Shown: positions 1-8,667 of the stretch, one piece after another
How positions within the stretch are numbered: the stretch's first letter is position 1
Layout of the letters: each line of letters begins with the position of its first letter
Assembly (NCBI RefSeq): GCF_017357105.1
Contig: NZ_CP071596.1
Coordinates: forward strand, 2,604,001-2,668,000
DNA length: 64,000 nucleotides
Source: Natronosalvus caseinilyticus
Lineage (GTDB): Archaea > Halobacteriota > Halobacteria > Halobacteriales > Natrialbaceae
Direction of reading: 5' to 3'
Position numbers and translations under genes: made by a program
The notes under the pieces: model-generated
Databases searched by the model: none
Seen by the model: only the letters and a program-made list of their open reading frames with translations
Told to the model about the DNA's origin: nothing

Positions 1-29
1 TTTTTACGGGCTTCCGGACTAGGTAGCCC

Positions 30-248
30 ATGAAGCTCACGATAGCTGACGGAGCCATGTTCATGTACAACCTCGGCGTCCTGATCAGCGGCGGATTCGT
101 GGTGATGACGTACGACGTCGAGGGACCACCGTTCTTCGGAATCATGTTCGTGTTCGCCCTGATCTGGACGATCTACTTCCGGTTCTACGTCCAGCACCGT
201 TTGACGAGGGTGAACGAAGACGAAGACACGAACCCGAGCGAGGCCTAA
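30..248 (+). CDS. Small two-helix membrane protein (72 aa)
   Basis: I do not recognise a named family. The protein has two hydrophobic stretches, about residues 10-28 and 34-54, joined by a short Asp/Glu/Pro loop, then an Arg/His-containing boundary and a very acidic tail. That fits a two-helix hairpin in the cytoplasmic membrane. An in-frame TAG at 24-26 closes the frame upstream, so the ATG at 30 is the first possible ATG. It resembles in size and layout, though not obviously in sequence, the small membrane proteins at 14776 and 17385 that sit among the ABC transporter genes. It may therefore be the last gene of a transport operon that lies mostly outside the window. Function unknown. Confidence 0.6.
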   Translation: MKLTIADGAMFMYNLGVLISGGFVVMTYDVEGPPFFGIMFVFALIWTIYFRFYVQHRLTRVNEDEDTNPSEA

Positions 249-781
249 CAGTCTGCTACCGCGTTCAACTATAGCAGGCGTTGAACGTCGTTGCACCCCA
301 GTCGCGACTGGAGGGCCGGAACGGCTGGTTCCGACCGACTGCCTGCAACAGGTGGCTAAATCGTCTCGACGACTACTATACTGGGTCAGTTCCGTTCCGG
401 ACAGTTCGGAAGCTCCGTCCTCGAGTAGTCTCGTGAGCACCTACTGGTGGTCGCCACTCGAGCGGCGACTCGAATGAAGAGGAGATAACCGCTTTTGAAG
501 TCGAGCGAACCGCACCACCGATAATAGACCCTCGCACGCGAGTCGACCCATGGTCCGAACCGCTCGGTCGAGAATCGAGTCGACACACCGAACGACGCCG
601 TCAGGACGACCGTGGGCCGGCGTCAGAGACGGTCGGTCCGGTTCCAGCCGTTCTCCGTCGAGAATTCTCGAGATGCGTACGTCGCAGTGGCGTACGCACG
701 AGTCGGAAACGCCCCAAATGTCCGTCGGAAAGGTCTGAAGGGGGACGTAAACTTATGGTGCCCCCGTCAGTGACGTGCAGT
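249..781. other. Intergenic region, no gene seen
   Basis: About 530 bases between the small membrane protein and the sulfatase. Short open frames on both strands have Arg/Ser-rich compositions typical of out-of-frame GC-rich DNA and are not supported. The only element I can support is the TATA-like AAACTTA at 747-753, placed about 30 bases before the sulfatase ATG. Confidence 0.5.
747..753 (+). promoter_or_regulatory. TATA-like box for the sulfatase at 782
   Basis: AAACTTA lies about 30 bases before the ATG at 782, the spacing of a leaderless haloarchaeal transcript. It argues against the alternative ATG at 755, which would fall almost inside the promoter. Confidence 0.45.
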
Positions 782-2254
782 ATGTCGGAGCGCCCGAACA
801 TCCTGTGTATCGTTACCGATCAGCAGCGAGGCGACTGTATCGGTGCGGATCCGCACGCGCCGACCGATGCCGACGGCCGATCGCTCCTCCACACACCGAA
901 CATCGACAGTTTCGTCCGGAAGGGGGCGATGTTTACCCGGGCGTATACGCCCGCTCCATCGTGCATCCCCGCACGCCGATCACTGCTTACCGGGCAGACG
1001 CCGTACACCAACGGTGCGCCCGGATGGGTAACGACGCCGTGGGAGTTCGAACACACGCTCCCCCAGGAGCTTCGCGACGCGGGCTACCAGACCAAGCTCG
1101 CCGGCAAGATCCACTCGCTCCCGATTCGCAATCACGTCGGCTTCGAGAGCATGGACCAGCACGAGGCGCTTCACGCCCACCCCGACGACGACTACGCTCG
1201 CTGGCTCGAACAAGAGACCGACGGTCAGTGCGACGAGCTTGCCCACGGACTCGGGCGAAACTCCTGGGATTCGCGGCCGTGGCACCTCGAGGAGTACCAG
1301 CACCCGACGAACTGGACGACCAGGCGAGCGATCGAATTCCTCGATCAGCGGGATGACTCCCGCCCGTTCTTCCTCAACCTGTCTTACGTCCGCCCGCACA
1401 CGCCGTTCGATCCGCCGCAGGTGTACTGGGACATGTACGTCGACCGCGATACCCCGGAGCCGTACATGGGCGACTGGGTCGACGACGAACACGGCGAGAA
1501 GATACCCGACTATCCGGGGATCAGCGCCTGGGTCGCCGACCTTCCGCCGATGGTCGTCCACCGGGCGCGGGCGGCCTACTACGGTCTCATTACCCACATC
1601 GATCATCAGATCAAACGCGTCCTCGAAAAACTCCGTCTGATTGGCGAACGCGACAACACGTTCGTCGTGTTCTGCTCCGATCACGGCGAGATGCTCGGCG
1701 ATCACCACATGTGGCGAAAGACCTACGCTTACGAGGGCTCGGCTCGCGTCCCACTCCTGCTGCGGTTCCCCGACTCGATGGGGCTCCCACAGGAGCGGCT
1801 CATCGACCGGCCCGTCGGACTCGAGGACGTGATGCCGACGCTCCTATCGGTCGCCGACGTCGACGTTCCGGACGCCGTCGAGGGACGAAACCTGCTCGAC
1901 CTCGTTCGCGACCCCGACCGCGAGGACTGGCGCGAGTGGTACCACGGCGAGCACGCCGCCGGGAGCTACGATCCGGAGAACGGCACCCAGTACTTGGTCG
2001 ACGGTCGGTTCAAGTACGTCTGGAACCCCGTAACCGACAGCGAACTGCTCTTCGACCTCGCACACGATCCGGGCGAGGAGCGCGACCTCTCGAGCGAGGC
2101 CGAACACGCGAGCGATCTCGAGCGCGCCCGAATCGCGATGATCGACCAGCTTGCGGGTAGACCGGAAGGGTTCGTCGAGGACGGGGAACTCGTCCCGACG
2201 GATGCCGGGCCAGACGATATCGGAAATCCGGACGACTGCAGTTCGGACAGCTGA
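782..2254 (+). CDS. Type I sulfatase (formylglycine-dependent arylsulfatase family)
   Basis: Hydrolyses sulfate esters, here probably from imported sugars. The family signature C-x-P-x-R is present as C61-I-P-A-R65. The Cys is the residue converted to the catalytic formylglycine. The N-terminal strand ending in D15 and the D300-H301-G pair supply typical metal and active-site residues. At 490 aa it has normal family length. There is no signal peptide or membrane segment, so the enzyme should act in the cytoplasm. I start it at 782 rather than 755 because the upstream TATA-like box fits that ATG and because the protein then begins with the usual conserved first strand. The isomerase remnant at 2444 follows on the same strand. 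No formylglycine-generating enzyme is encoded nearby, so maturation must rely on a gene elsewhere. The exact substrate cannot be read from the sequence. Confidence 0.93.
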   Translation: MSERPNILCIVTDQQRGDCIGADPHAPTDADGRSLLHTPNIDSFVRKGAMFTRAYTPAPSCIPARRSLLTGQTPYTNGAPGWVTTPWEFEHTLPQELRDAGYQTKLAGKIHSLPIRNHVGFESMDQHEALHAHPDDDYARWLEQETDGQCDELAHGLGRNSWDSRPWHLEEYQHPTNWTTRRAIEFLDQRDDSRPFFLNLSYVRPHTPFDPPQVYWDMYVDRDTPEPYMGDWVDDEHGEKIPDYPGISAWVADLPPMVVHRARAAYYGLITHIDHQIKRVLEKLRLIGERDNTFVVFCSDHGEMLGDHHMWRKTYAYEGSARVPLLLRFPDSMGLPQERLIDRPVGLEDVMPTLLSVADVDVPDAVEGRNLLDLVRDPDREDWREWYHGEHAAGSYDPENGTQYLVDGRFKYVWNPVTDSELLFDLAHDPGEERDLSSEAEHASDLERARIAMIDQLAGRPEGFVEDGELVPTDAGPDDIGNPDDCSSDS

Positions 2255-2414
2255 TTGTCGACTCACGCCTCGAGTCCACCATCGAGAGGCCGTCGACGAG
2301 TAACTCGAGGACGGGCCGCGACTCGTTTCGACGCGACCGGTACCACGACGTTCGGTCAGTGGGTCGAACGCACAAGAGAGCACTCTCGACAGAGATGGGG
2401 CCGTGCAACAGTAC

Positions 2415-2420
2415 TTTTTA
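2415..2420 (+). promoter_or_regulatory. TATA box of the isomerase remnant at 2444
   Basis: TTTTTA is centred about 26 bases before the ATG at 2444, so the start is read as leaderless. It excludes the much longer open frame that runs from 2255. Confidence 0.5.
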
Positions 2421-2443
2421 CCCCACCTCGACATCTTCGGAGT

Positions 2444-3231
2444 ATGGTACGCACGGCGATACAGCTGTACACGCTGCGAGGCCTCGAGGAGCCGATCCGG
2501 GAGACGCTCTCGCGCGTGGCTGACACCACCTTCGAGGGCGTCGAACTCTACGACGCTCACTTCGACTCCTTCGCGGACGAATCGGCCCTCGAACGAACGG
2601 TGGACGCACTCGTCGAGACGGACCTCGCTGTCGCCGGTGTACACGTCGACGTCGACCGGATCGAAGACGAGTTCGACGACGTCGTGAGCGCGTGCGAGTC
2701 GGTCGACGTTTCCAGGGTCGTCGTTCCGTCGTACGACGCACGTGCCTTCCAGTCGGTCGAAGGGATCGAAGCGGCCGCCGGTCGCCTCGCCGACGTCGCC
2801 GTCGAACTCGACGTACACGACCTCGACCTGCTCTATCACAACCACACGTTCGAGTTCGACGTCGTCGACGGGAGGGTCGCTTTCGAGCGGTTCGCCGATT
2901 GCGCCGACGGGCGCTTCGGATTCGAACCGGACGTCGGCCTCGCGGCTCACGCCGGCTACGATCCCCTCGAGTTGCTGGAGTGTACGGCGGGAAGGCACCG
3001 CTCGTTCACCTCACGGACACGGTACCGGGGGACGAGTCCCTGCTCCACGTCGACGTCGGGGACGGTGTCGTCAACGTCGACGCCTGCGCGTCAGCAGCGG
3101 CGTCGGTGGGCACCGAGTGGCTCATCTGCGAGAACGGCCTCACCGAGAAGCCCCTCGCGTCGCTCGCACGTGGAAGCGCCACGTTCGCGGACAGATGTGC
3201 TCGAGCAGAGACCGTGGACGACGGCTGCTGA
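2444..3231 (+). pseudogene. Sugar phosphate isomerase/epimerase (xylose-isomerase-like TIM barrel), frameshifted
   Basis: The N-terminal 179 codons from 2444 read as a TIM-barrel isomerase/epimerase: an opening MVRTAIQLYTLR strand, F-x-G-V-E-L-Y, a YHNHTFEF segment and an FEPDVG strand. At about 2980-2983 the reading frame changes. The original frame continues into Ser/Thr/Arg-rich nonsense, while the -1 frame continues the family pattern (YGGKAPLVHLTD, then HVDVGDGVVN and WLICENG) to a TGA at 3229-3231. Joined together, the product would be about 262 aa, normal for the family. One missing base between GAG-TG and TAC explains it, so this is either a real inactivation or a sequencing error. 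Members bind a divalent metal and isomerise or epimerise sugars. Two intact relatives exist at 23995 and 44686. Confidence 0.82.
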
Positions 3232-3352
3232 CCGGAGCGTCCCACTGGATTGCGTGTACCTCCTCGCTGAGACGGCTCACACTCTCTCGAGACTCGTCCA
3301 AAACGAAGACGACGGGATCAGTCAATCGAGACGTGTGATCGGGTTTCAGCCC

Positions 3353-4804
3353 TCAATAGCCCACGTACACCGTCTTGCTGATGGTGAAGAAGTCGAGACC
3401 GGCGTCGCCCTGCTCGCGATAGGTTTCGCTCGAGGACGCTTTCATGCCGCCGAAGGGGACGTGGAGTTCCAGCCCCGTCGTCTGCTGATTCACCTTGACG
3501 ACGCCCGCCTCGACGTCGTCGACGAACGCGTTCGACTCGCGGAGATCGTTCGTGACGATGCTGGCCGACAGGCCGTACTCGACGTCGTTGGCGATCTCGA
3601 CGGCCTCGTCGTACGTCGCCGCCGGGATAACGCCGAGAACGGGGCCGAAAATCTCCTCCTGGGCGATCCGCATCTCGGGTGCGACGTCGGAGAACACCGT
3701 TGGCTCGACGTAGTAGCCGTTCGCGTGGTCGCCCTCGGTGAGGCGCTCCCCGCCCGTCTCGAGGGTCGCGCCCTCTCTCGTCCCGACGTCGACGTACTCG
3801 AGGGTGCTCTCGAGTTCGCTCTCGCTCACGTGCGGTCCGACGTCCGCTCCGTCGAGACCGTCGCCGACCGTTAGCGATTCCGCCCGGTCGACGAGGGCTT
3901 CCACGAACTCGTCGTAGAGCGACTCGTGAACGATCGCCCGCGAGGTCGCGGTGCAGGCCTGGCCGGTTACCCCGAACGCACCGCCGGCGGCGATGTCGGC
4001 GGCCTCCTCGACGTCGGCGCTGGCGGTGACGACGACCGGGTTCTTGCCACCCATCTCGAGCTGGACGCGCTTCTGGTCCTCGGTCGCCTGCTGATGCACC
4101 GTGTCGCCGACCTTCGCGCTGCCGGTGAACGAGACGGCGTCGACGTCCTCGTGGGTCGCGAACGTCGAGCCGACCGCGCTCCCGGGACCGGTGACGTAAT
4201 TGACGACGCCGTCCGGCAGTCCGGCGTCCTCGAGGCACTCGACGAGGATCCTCGCGACGTTGGGAGCGAGCGAGGCGGGTTTGAAGACGACGGCGTTGCC
4301 GGCGGCCAGCGCCGGTGCGAGTTTCCAGGCCGGGATCGCGATCGGGTAGTTCCACGGCGTGATCAACGCCGCGACGCCCAGCGGTTCGTCGACTGAGTAC
4401 AGACGGGTGTCCTGACTGCTCGAGGACTTCACCGTGCCCCCGATATCGGCGGCCTTCTCGCCGTAGTAGGCGAAGATGTCGATCGCTCGCTGGACCTCGC
4501 CCGCCGCCTCGGGCTCAGTCTTTCCTTCTTCCCTGACGAGCGCCGTCGTCGCCTCGTCCTTGCGATCTGCGAGCCGTTTCGACGTCTCTCGGAGGATGCG
4601 CCCGCGCCCGGGGCCCGGCGTAGCGGCCCACTCGTCTTTGGCCGCATTGGCCGCGTCAATCGCTCGTTCGGCGTCTTCGGCGTCTGATCGTTGAAAGACG
4701 CCGATCGTGTCGTTCACGTCGGCCGGATTCGTGTTTTCGAACGTTTCGCTGGTAGACGCTTCGGTCCACGTCCCGTCGACGAAGTTCAGATAGGTGTCGG
4801 CCAT
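3353..4804 (-). CDS. NAD(P)-dependent aldehyde dehydrogenase, alpha-ketoglutarate-semialdehyde / 2,5-dioxovalerate type
   Basis: A complete 483-aa aldehyde dehydrogenase. The cofactor-side WNYP motif has N152, the general-base glutamate is E250 (QLEMGGKN), and the catalytic cysteine is C284 in GQACTA. Overall pattern is closest to the alpha-ketoglutarate-semialdehyde dehydrogenases that end the oxidative pentose, uronate and glucarate routes of haloarchaea, such as XacF in the Haloferax xylose pathway. I infer that it oxidises alpha-ketoglutarate semialdehyde to alpha-ketoglutarate. That fits the DapA-type and FAH-type dehydratase candidates at 10027 and 37326. It sits on the minus strand behind the atypical SDR at 4918 (113-base gap) and converges with the broken isomerase. 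No signal peptide, cytoplasmic. A succinate-semialdehyde or betaine-aldehyde-like specificity cannot be excluded. Confidence 0.85.
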   Translation of the reverse strand: MADTYLNFVDGTWTEASTSETFENTNPADVNDTIGVFQRSDAEDAERAIDAANAAKDEWAATPGPGRGRILRETSKRLADRKDEATTALVREEGKTEPEAAGEVQRAIDIFAYYGEKAADIGGTVKSSSSQDTRLYSVDEPLGVAALITPWNYPIAIPAWKLAPALAAGNAVVFKPASLAPNVARILVECLEDAGLPDGVVNYVTGPGSAVGSTFATHEDVDAVSFTGSAKVGDTVHQQATEDQKRVQLEMGGKNPVVVTASADVEEAADIAAGGAFGVTGQACTATSRAIVHESLYDEFVEALVDRAESLTVGDGLDGADVGPHVSESELESTLEYVDVGTREGATLETGGERLTEGDHANGYYVEPTVFSDVAPEMRIAQEEIFGPVLGVIPAATYDEAVEIANDVEYGLSASIVTNDLRESNAFVDDVEAGVVKVNQQTTGLELHVPFGGMKASSSETYREQGDAGLDFFTISKTVYVGY

Positions 4805-4917
4805 CCACTCGTCAGTACCGACGCGAACGACTACACGTTTTCGGTGCTCGAGAGTATTGCGAGGGGTTGGACTGTTTCACTCGAGACAGCGGTTCCGGAT
4901 CGGATCCGGTCTACGGA

Positions 4918-5964
4918 TCAGAACTCGCCGTCCCGGACGTGGAACTTCGTGGGTTTGCCGAGGGTGGGACCGTCCTGTTCGACCCACGAGGCAACGAGTT
5001 CGACGACGTCGTCGACCGGCATCTTCGGAACCGCGAACTGCTTCTGGCATCGACTCGCGTCGTTGAGTAACGCCGTCTCCTTCTCCTCGCCCTGGAACGT
5101 CACGTCGCAGCCGAATTCGTCGGCGAACTGTTCGGCGAGGTCGCGCACCGAGAGGACGTTCGGCCCGGTGACGTTCAGAATGTCGGCCGGTGAATCCGCC
5201 AGGTCCAGGGAGCGGAAGCAGACGGAGTTGGCGTCACCCTGCCAGATCACGTTGACGTGGCCCATCTCGAGCGGAACCGGGTCTTCGGCGTACACTCGCT
5301 TCGCGAGGTCGAGTAACACGCCGTAGCGCAACTCGACGGCGTAATTGAGCCGGAGGAGACACGTGGGCGTCCCGTTCTCCTTCGAGAAGTGCTGGAAGAC
5401 GCGTTCGCGTCCCAGACACGACTGGGCGTACTCGCCCACCGGCCCCGTCTCGTCCGTCTCGACCGAGCCGCCGGAGTCGACCGGTACCGGCGGGTAGACG
5501 TTGCCCGTCGAGAGCGCGGTGATCCGCGAATCCGCGAACCGGCTCGCGACGCGGCCGGGGAGGTAGGCGTTGATCGCCCAGGTTTTGGGCTCCTGGCCGG
5601 TCGTACCGAACTTCATGCCCACCAGGTAGATGACGTTCTCGCAGTTCGGCAGCGACTCGAGCGCGCCCTCCTCGAGGAGGTCCGCCCGGATCGTCTCGGC
5701 GCCCCACGACTGGAGTCTCTCCTCGACAGCGGAATCGGAGTACCGCGAGACGGCGTACACGGTCGAATCGGATCCCGCCTCGCCGATTGCTCTGAGCATT
5801 CGCCTGATGAGCGTCGGCCCCATCTTCCCGCCCGCACCGAGAACCATGATATCGCCCTCGAGTTGTTCCGCGAATTCGACGTCCTCGGGGTAGGGTTCAG
5901 AGAGGAGATCCTCTAGCTGTGCTTCGGTCGTTATCGTCGATGAAATCGAATTTCCGTCACTCAT
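4918..5964 (-). CDS. NAD-dependent epimerase/dehydratase-like protein (atypical extended SDR)
   Basis: The N-terminal Rossmann fold has a glycine-rich loop at 43-49 (G-A-G-G-K-M-G). A TGNVYPP segment near 153-159 matches the Ser/Thr and sugar-binding region of extended SDRs, and a late GPNVLSVRDLAEQF helix also fits the epimerase family. The active-site Tyr is followed by A-Q-S-C (Y179 to C183), so the usual YxxxK lysine is missing, which makes this an atypical member. Possible roles are NAD-dependent oxidation, epimerisation or a redox/binding function with sugar substrates. A TATA-like box in reverse orientation (about 6018-6026) leaves a leader of roughly 30 bases. It is followed downstream on the same strand by the semialdehyde dehydrogenase. 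Cytoplasmic. The substrate is unknown. Confidence 0.78.
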   Translation of the reverse strand: MSDGNSISSTITTEAQLEDLLSEPYPEDVEFAEQLEGDIMVLGAGGKMGPTLIRRMLRAIGEAGSDSTVYAVSRYSDSAVEERLQSWGAETIRADLLEEGALESLPNCENVIYLVGMKFGTTGQEPKTWAINAYLPGRVASRFADSRITALSTGNVYPPVPVDSGGSVETDETGPVGEYAQSCLGRERVFQHFSKENGTPTCLLRLNYAVELRYGVLLDLAKRVYAEDPVPLEMGHVNVIWQGDANSVCFRSLDLADSPADILNVTGPNVLSVRDLAEQFADEFGCDVTFQGEEKETALLNDASRCQKQFAVPKMPVDDVVELVASWVEQDGPTLGKPTKFHVRDGEF

Positions 5965-6132
5965 AACTCTGTGTGTCAGTGGGTCTCGCTTCGTCCAGAG
6001 AGACCGCGAGTTCGACCATAAACTTACCGACCACCACTAACAGGGAGGCAATAACGTCTCGAGTGGGATCGAGGGCCGAACATGTTTCGTCCCCGCCACA
6101 AGTGATTAGTACGTAATGGGCAATGTGACCGC

Positions 6133-6591
6133 ATGGAACGACCACTCGTGGTGACGGACTCGAGCGACGCAGTCGTCGAGGTCATCCGTGAAGCCGGCGA
6201 ACTCGCGGCAGCAACCGACGCGCCGTTGCTCGTCCTGACCGTCGTGACCGAATCGGAGTACGAGAAGGACGTCGACGTACTCGGCACGATCGACCGAGTC
6301 GAACGGTCGGGTTTCGAACCGGATCCCGAAGAATACGCAGAGAAAGTTGCCCAGACGGCGATCAATGACCTCCTCTCCGACCTTGCTCTCGAGGCGGAAG
6401 CGGTCGGGAAGTACGTAGAAGACGATAACGACCAGGCCGACGCGATTCTCGACGTCGCGGCGGCGAACGACTGCGATTACGTCTTCCTCCTGGGACGCAA
6501 ACGAAGCCCGACCGGTAAGGCGCTGTTCGGGGACACGGCCCAGTCGGTCATCCTCAACTTCGACGGCTACGTCGTCACGATGGCGGAGTGA
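6133..6591 (+). CDS. Universal stress protein, UspA family
   Basis: A single-domain 152-aa UspA-fold protein. The first strand LVVTDSS and the C-terminal ATP-binding-like signature (LLGRKRSP, then G-x-x-A-Q-S-V) are visible. USP domains usually bind ATP or AMP and form dimers, and their direct role is often unclear. A GATTAGTA box at about 6103-6110 lies some 28 bases before the ATG, consistent with its own leaderless promoter. It is transcribed divergently from the SDR at 4918 and converges with the M14 gene. Nothing ties it specifically to polysaccharide metabolism. Confidence 0.88.
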   Translation: MERPLVVTDSSDAVVEVIREAGELAAATDAPLLVLTVVTESEYEKDVDVLGTIDRVERSGFEPDPEEYAEKVAQTAINDLLSDLALEAEAVGKYVEDDNDQADAILDVAAANDCDYVFLLGRKRSPTGKALFGDTAQSVILNFDGYVVTMAE

Positions 6592-6667
6592 CGCAAGCGA
6601 GACTCGCCGTTCCTTCAGTCGAATTGGAGCGCTCCGCTTCGAGGCGCTCGATACTGACTGTTCACAT

Positions 6668-7765
6668 CTACGATCCGGCTGGCTCGGCCGGTTCGACCGC
6701 GTGCCGAAAGACCGCCTCGTAGAACGCGAGTTGCACGTCCAGGATGCCCTCGTGGCTGATCTGAAACACGTCGTCGCCGGAGAGGCCGTGGGGACACTCG
6801 TGGAGTACGCCGGTCGTGCCGCTGACGTGGTACGCCGCGCTCACGAGATTGAAGTTCGGCCCCGGCCGCCCGGATTCGCCGGTGACGTCGTGGAGGTACA
6901 GCCGGGGAACGTCGAGGTCCGCGAGGAGCGTATTGTACGTCCGGTGAATCGATCGCGAGTCCGCCTGTTTGTGCAGGGGGACGAACTGCGGCCGGTGTAG
7001 CGTCGGCGGGTAACCGTGACTGTGGAGCGACACCGTCACGTCCGGCGCCTCCCGTCGAACGACGTCGAGAATCGCTGGCGCTTCGACCCCCATCGGATCG
7101 AAGGGTTCGTCGTGCATCGGGTTGACCCCGTCGTCGTTGAAGTAACACCCGAGGAAGCCGACGTCGTCGCCCGTCATCGGGTGTTGCTGTTTCGCGTCGG
7201 GCCACCCGATGAGGCGGTCGTCGGCCCAGGTTCCCTGTCCCCAGAACTCGAGGTCGGCCAGCGTGAGTCCCTGTAGCGAGTCCGGTTCGAATCGAGCGAG
7301 TCCGTCGGGGTTCCCACACGGGAGGATCACGACCCGGCATTCGTCGGCGAGGTCGCGGAGGGTCGGCTGTGCTCGTCCCCGAATATCCTGACCTGTCTCG
7401 AGGATCGACAGCAGGTTACAGAGTCCGGTCAGTCCCTCGACCTCGTGGCCGTGGACGGGACCGACGAAGCAGACGGCCGGCTTCTCGCGCCGTTCTCTGT
7501 CGGCGTAGTTCGTCGGATCCCGGGAGGCGACCGCCGAGTTGAAATTCGCCCGCGACTCGAGTTCCTCGAACGCCCCATAGGTAACCAATCGAATCGGTCG
7601 GCCACCGGCCGAGTCGGGGAGTTCTTCGATCGACCCGCGCTCGAGTGATCGCAACCGATCCTCGAGCGCCTCGAGGCTTCCGACCCAGAACTCGGGGACG
7701 GGGTCGTTGGGGAGTCGGTCGACGGCCTCCTCGTACGTCATCGTGTCGACGCTGACCTTCGTCAT
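6668..7765 (-). CDS. M14-family zinc carboxypeptidase-like protein
   Basis: Zinc peptidase or amidase of the M14 fold. The metal motif HxxE is H105-G-H-E108, the third ligand is within S-L-H248-S-H250-G, and the candidate general base is E323 in VLHECPHG. A GNPDG turn between the second and third motifs is also typical. The protein (365 aa) has no signal peptide or pro-domain, so it differs from secreted digestive carboxypeptidases and should act inside the cell on a small amide or peptide. A reversed GAGTTAAGCC box about 28 bases upstream supports the ATG at 7765. A second, divergent M14 protein is encoded at 58760. Substrates could be aminoacyl groups on sugars, but this is inference. Confidence 0.83.
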   Translation of the reverse strand: MTKVSVDTMTYEEAVDRLPNDPVPEFWVGSLEALEDRLRSLERGSIEELPDSAGGRPIRLVTYGAFEELESRANFNSAVASRDPTNYADRERREKPAVCFVGPVHGHEVEGLTGLCNLLSILETGQDIRGRAQPTLRDLADECRVVILPCGNPDGLARFEPDSLQGLTLADLEFWGQGTWADDRLIGWPDAKQQHPMTGDDVGFLGCYFNDDGVNPMHDEPFDPMGVEAPAILDVVRREAPDVTVSLHSHGYPPTLHRPQFVPLHKQADSRSIHRTYNTLLADLDVPRLYLHDVTGESGRPGPNFNLVSAAYHVSGTTGVLHECPHGLSGDDVFQISHEGILDVQLAFYEAVFRHAVEPAEPAGS

Positions 7766-7904
7766 CGGTCTGGTTCGATGGATCGATTCGGCTTAACTCT
7801 TCGGCTCATCTGAACGTCGGTGACGTAGGGCTACCAGTAGCCGTCGTTTCCAGAAGCGGACACGTCAGCGGTGATGGCGAGTAGCGCGGGGACCGACTAC
7901 CACT

Positions 7905-7980
7905 CGAGGCGAGAGTCGAGAGTCGATGGCTGAGAGGCGAGAGGGGAGAAACGGAAGACGAGAGACGAGAGACGAGTAGG
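7905..7980. repeat. GA-rich tract with three tandem AGACGAG copies
   Basis: A purine-rich stretch made of GAGAG/CGAGA variants. It ends in three exact 7-base tandem copies of AGACGAG at 7956-7976, just before the promoter of the RidA gene. Function unknown. Confidence 0.7.
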
Positions 7981-7982
7981 AG

Positions 7983-7990
7983 GATTTATT
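7983..7990 (+). promoter_or_regulatory. TATA box of the RidA gene
   Basis: GATTTATT lies about 28-30 bases before the ATG at 8017, so the transcript is probably leaderless. Confidence 0.6.
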
Positions 7991-8016
7991 CATCGGGCCT
8001 CCGTCCTCGAGAGCGT

Positions 8017-8391
8017 ATGAAAGAGGTCAGTACCGACGATGCGCCCGCCAGTATCGGCCCGTACTCGCAAGCGATGGTCCACGGCGACACGGTCTACGTC
8101 TCCGGACAGGGGCCAGCGAACCCCGAATCGAGGGAAGTCGAGGTCGACGACATTCGAGACCAGACGGCCCAGACCCTCGAGAACATCGGCGCCATCCTCG
8201 AGGCGGCAGGGGCGTCACTCGACAACGTGATCAAGGCCAACGTGTACGTCACCGACATGGACAACTACGACGCGGTCAACGAGGTGTACGCCGAGTACAT
8301 GTCCGAACCGTTCCCGGCGCGGTGTGCGGTCGAGGTGTCCGACCTCCCGATCGACATCGGCGTCGAAATCGAAGTCGTCGCGGCGTTGTAG
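8017..8391 (+). CDS. RidA family enamine/imine deaminase
   Basis: RidA (YjgF/YER057c/UK114) proteins hydrolyse reactive enamine/imine intermediates, such as 2-aminoacrylate released by PLP ammonia-lyases, to keto acids. This 124-aa protein is the usual length and shows IGPYSQA near the start, the YVSGQ strand, and the C-terminal P-A-R-C-A-V-E-V segment whose Arg binds the carboxylate of the substrate. A conserved Glu is present in the final strand region. It is cytoplasmic and probably trimeric, as in the family. In this island a plausible source of enamines is the SelA-like ammonia-lyase candidate at 36103, but RidA also serves general amino acid metabolism. Confidence 0.93.
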   Translation: MKEVSTDDAPASIGPYSQAMVHGDTVYVSGQGPANPESREVEVDDIRDQTAQTLENIGAILEAAGASLDNVIKANVYVTDMDNYDAVNEVYAEYMSEPFPARCAVEVSDLPIDIGVEIEVVAAL

Positions 8392-8636
8392 CACCCACCT
8401 CCGTTTTCCACCGTCGACTCGAGGGTAGCCGAGCCGAGACGACGGTCCCGATCCCATCGATGGACCGCAATTCCAGCGGTGACGTCGACTCCACTAGCGT
8501 CCGTTCGCCCCGTCGAACACGGAGCCAGACACGACGGACTTCCCGACGAACAGCTCTCGGACCCGGAACGGGCCCGTTTCGCACACATTGGGTTTGAAAT
8601 GACGAAACGTCACGGAAAGTGTTCGGCAGTAAGGAA

Positions 8637-8645
8637 CGTTTATTG
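8637..8645 (+). promoter_or_regulatory. TATA box of the IclR gene
   Basis: CGTTTATTG lies about 26 bases before the ATG at 8668. It marks that ATG as the start and rejects the longer frame from 8479. Confidence 0.6.
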
Positions 8646-8667
8646 TGGTCGAGTCCCATTCCCCGCT

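Noticed and set aside
2255-3874. A 539-codon open frame spanning the isomerase remnant and beyond
   Set aside because: Its start lacks a promoter, the first 63 codons and everything after about 2980 are Arg/Ser/Thr-rich shadow sequence, and it overlaps the dehydrogenase antisense. Only the 2444-2980 part is real.
7956-7976. AGACGAG tandem copies considered as a CRISPR-like or phase-variable repeat
   Set aside because: Only three 7-base units without spacers. Recorded as a simple repeat only.
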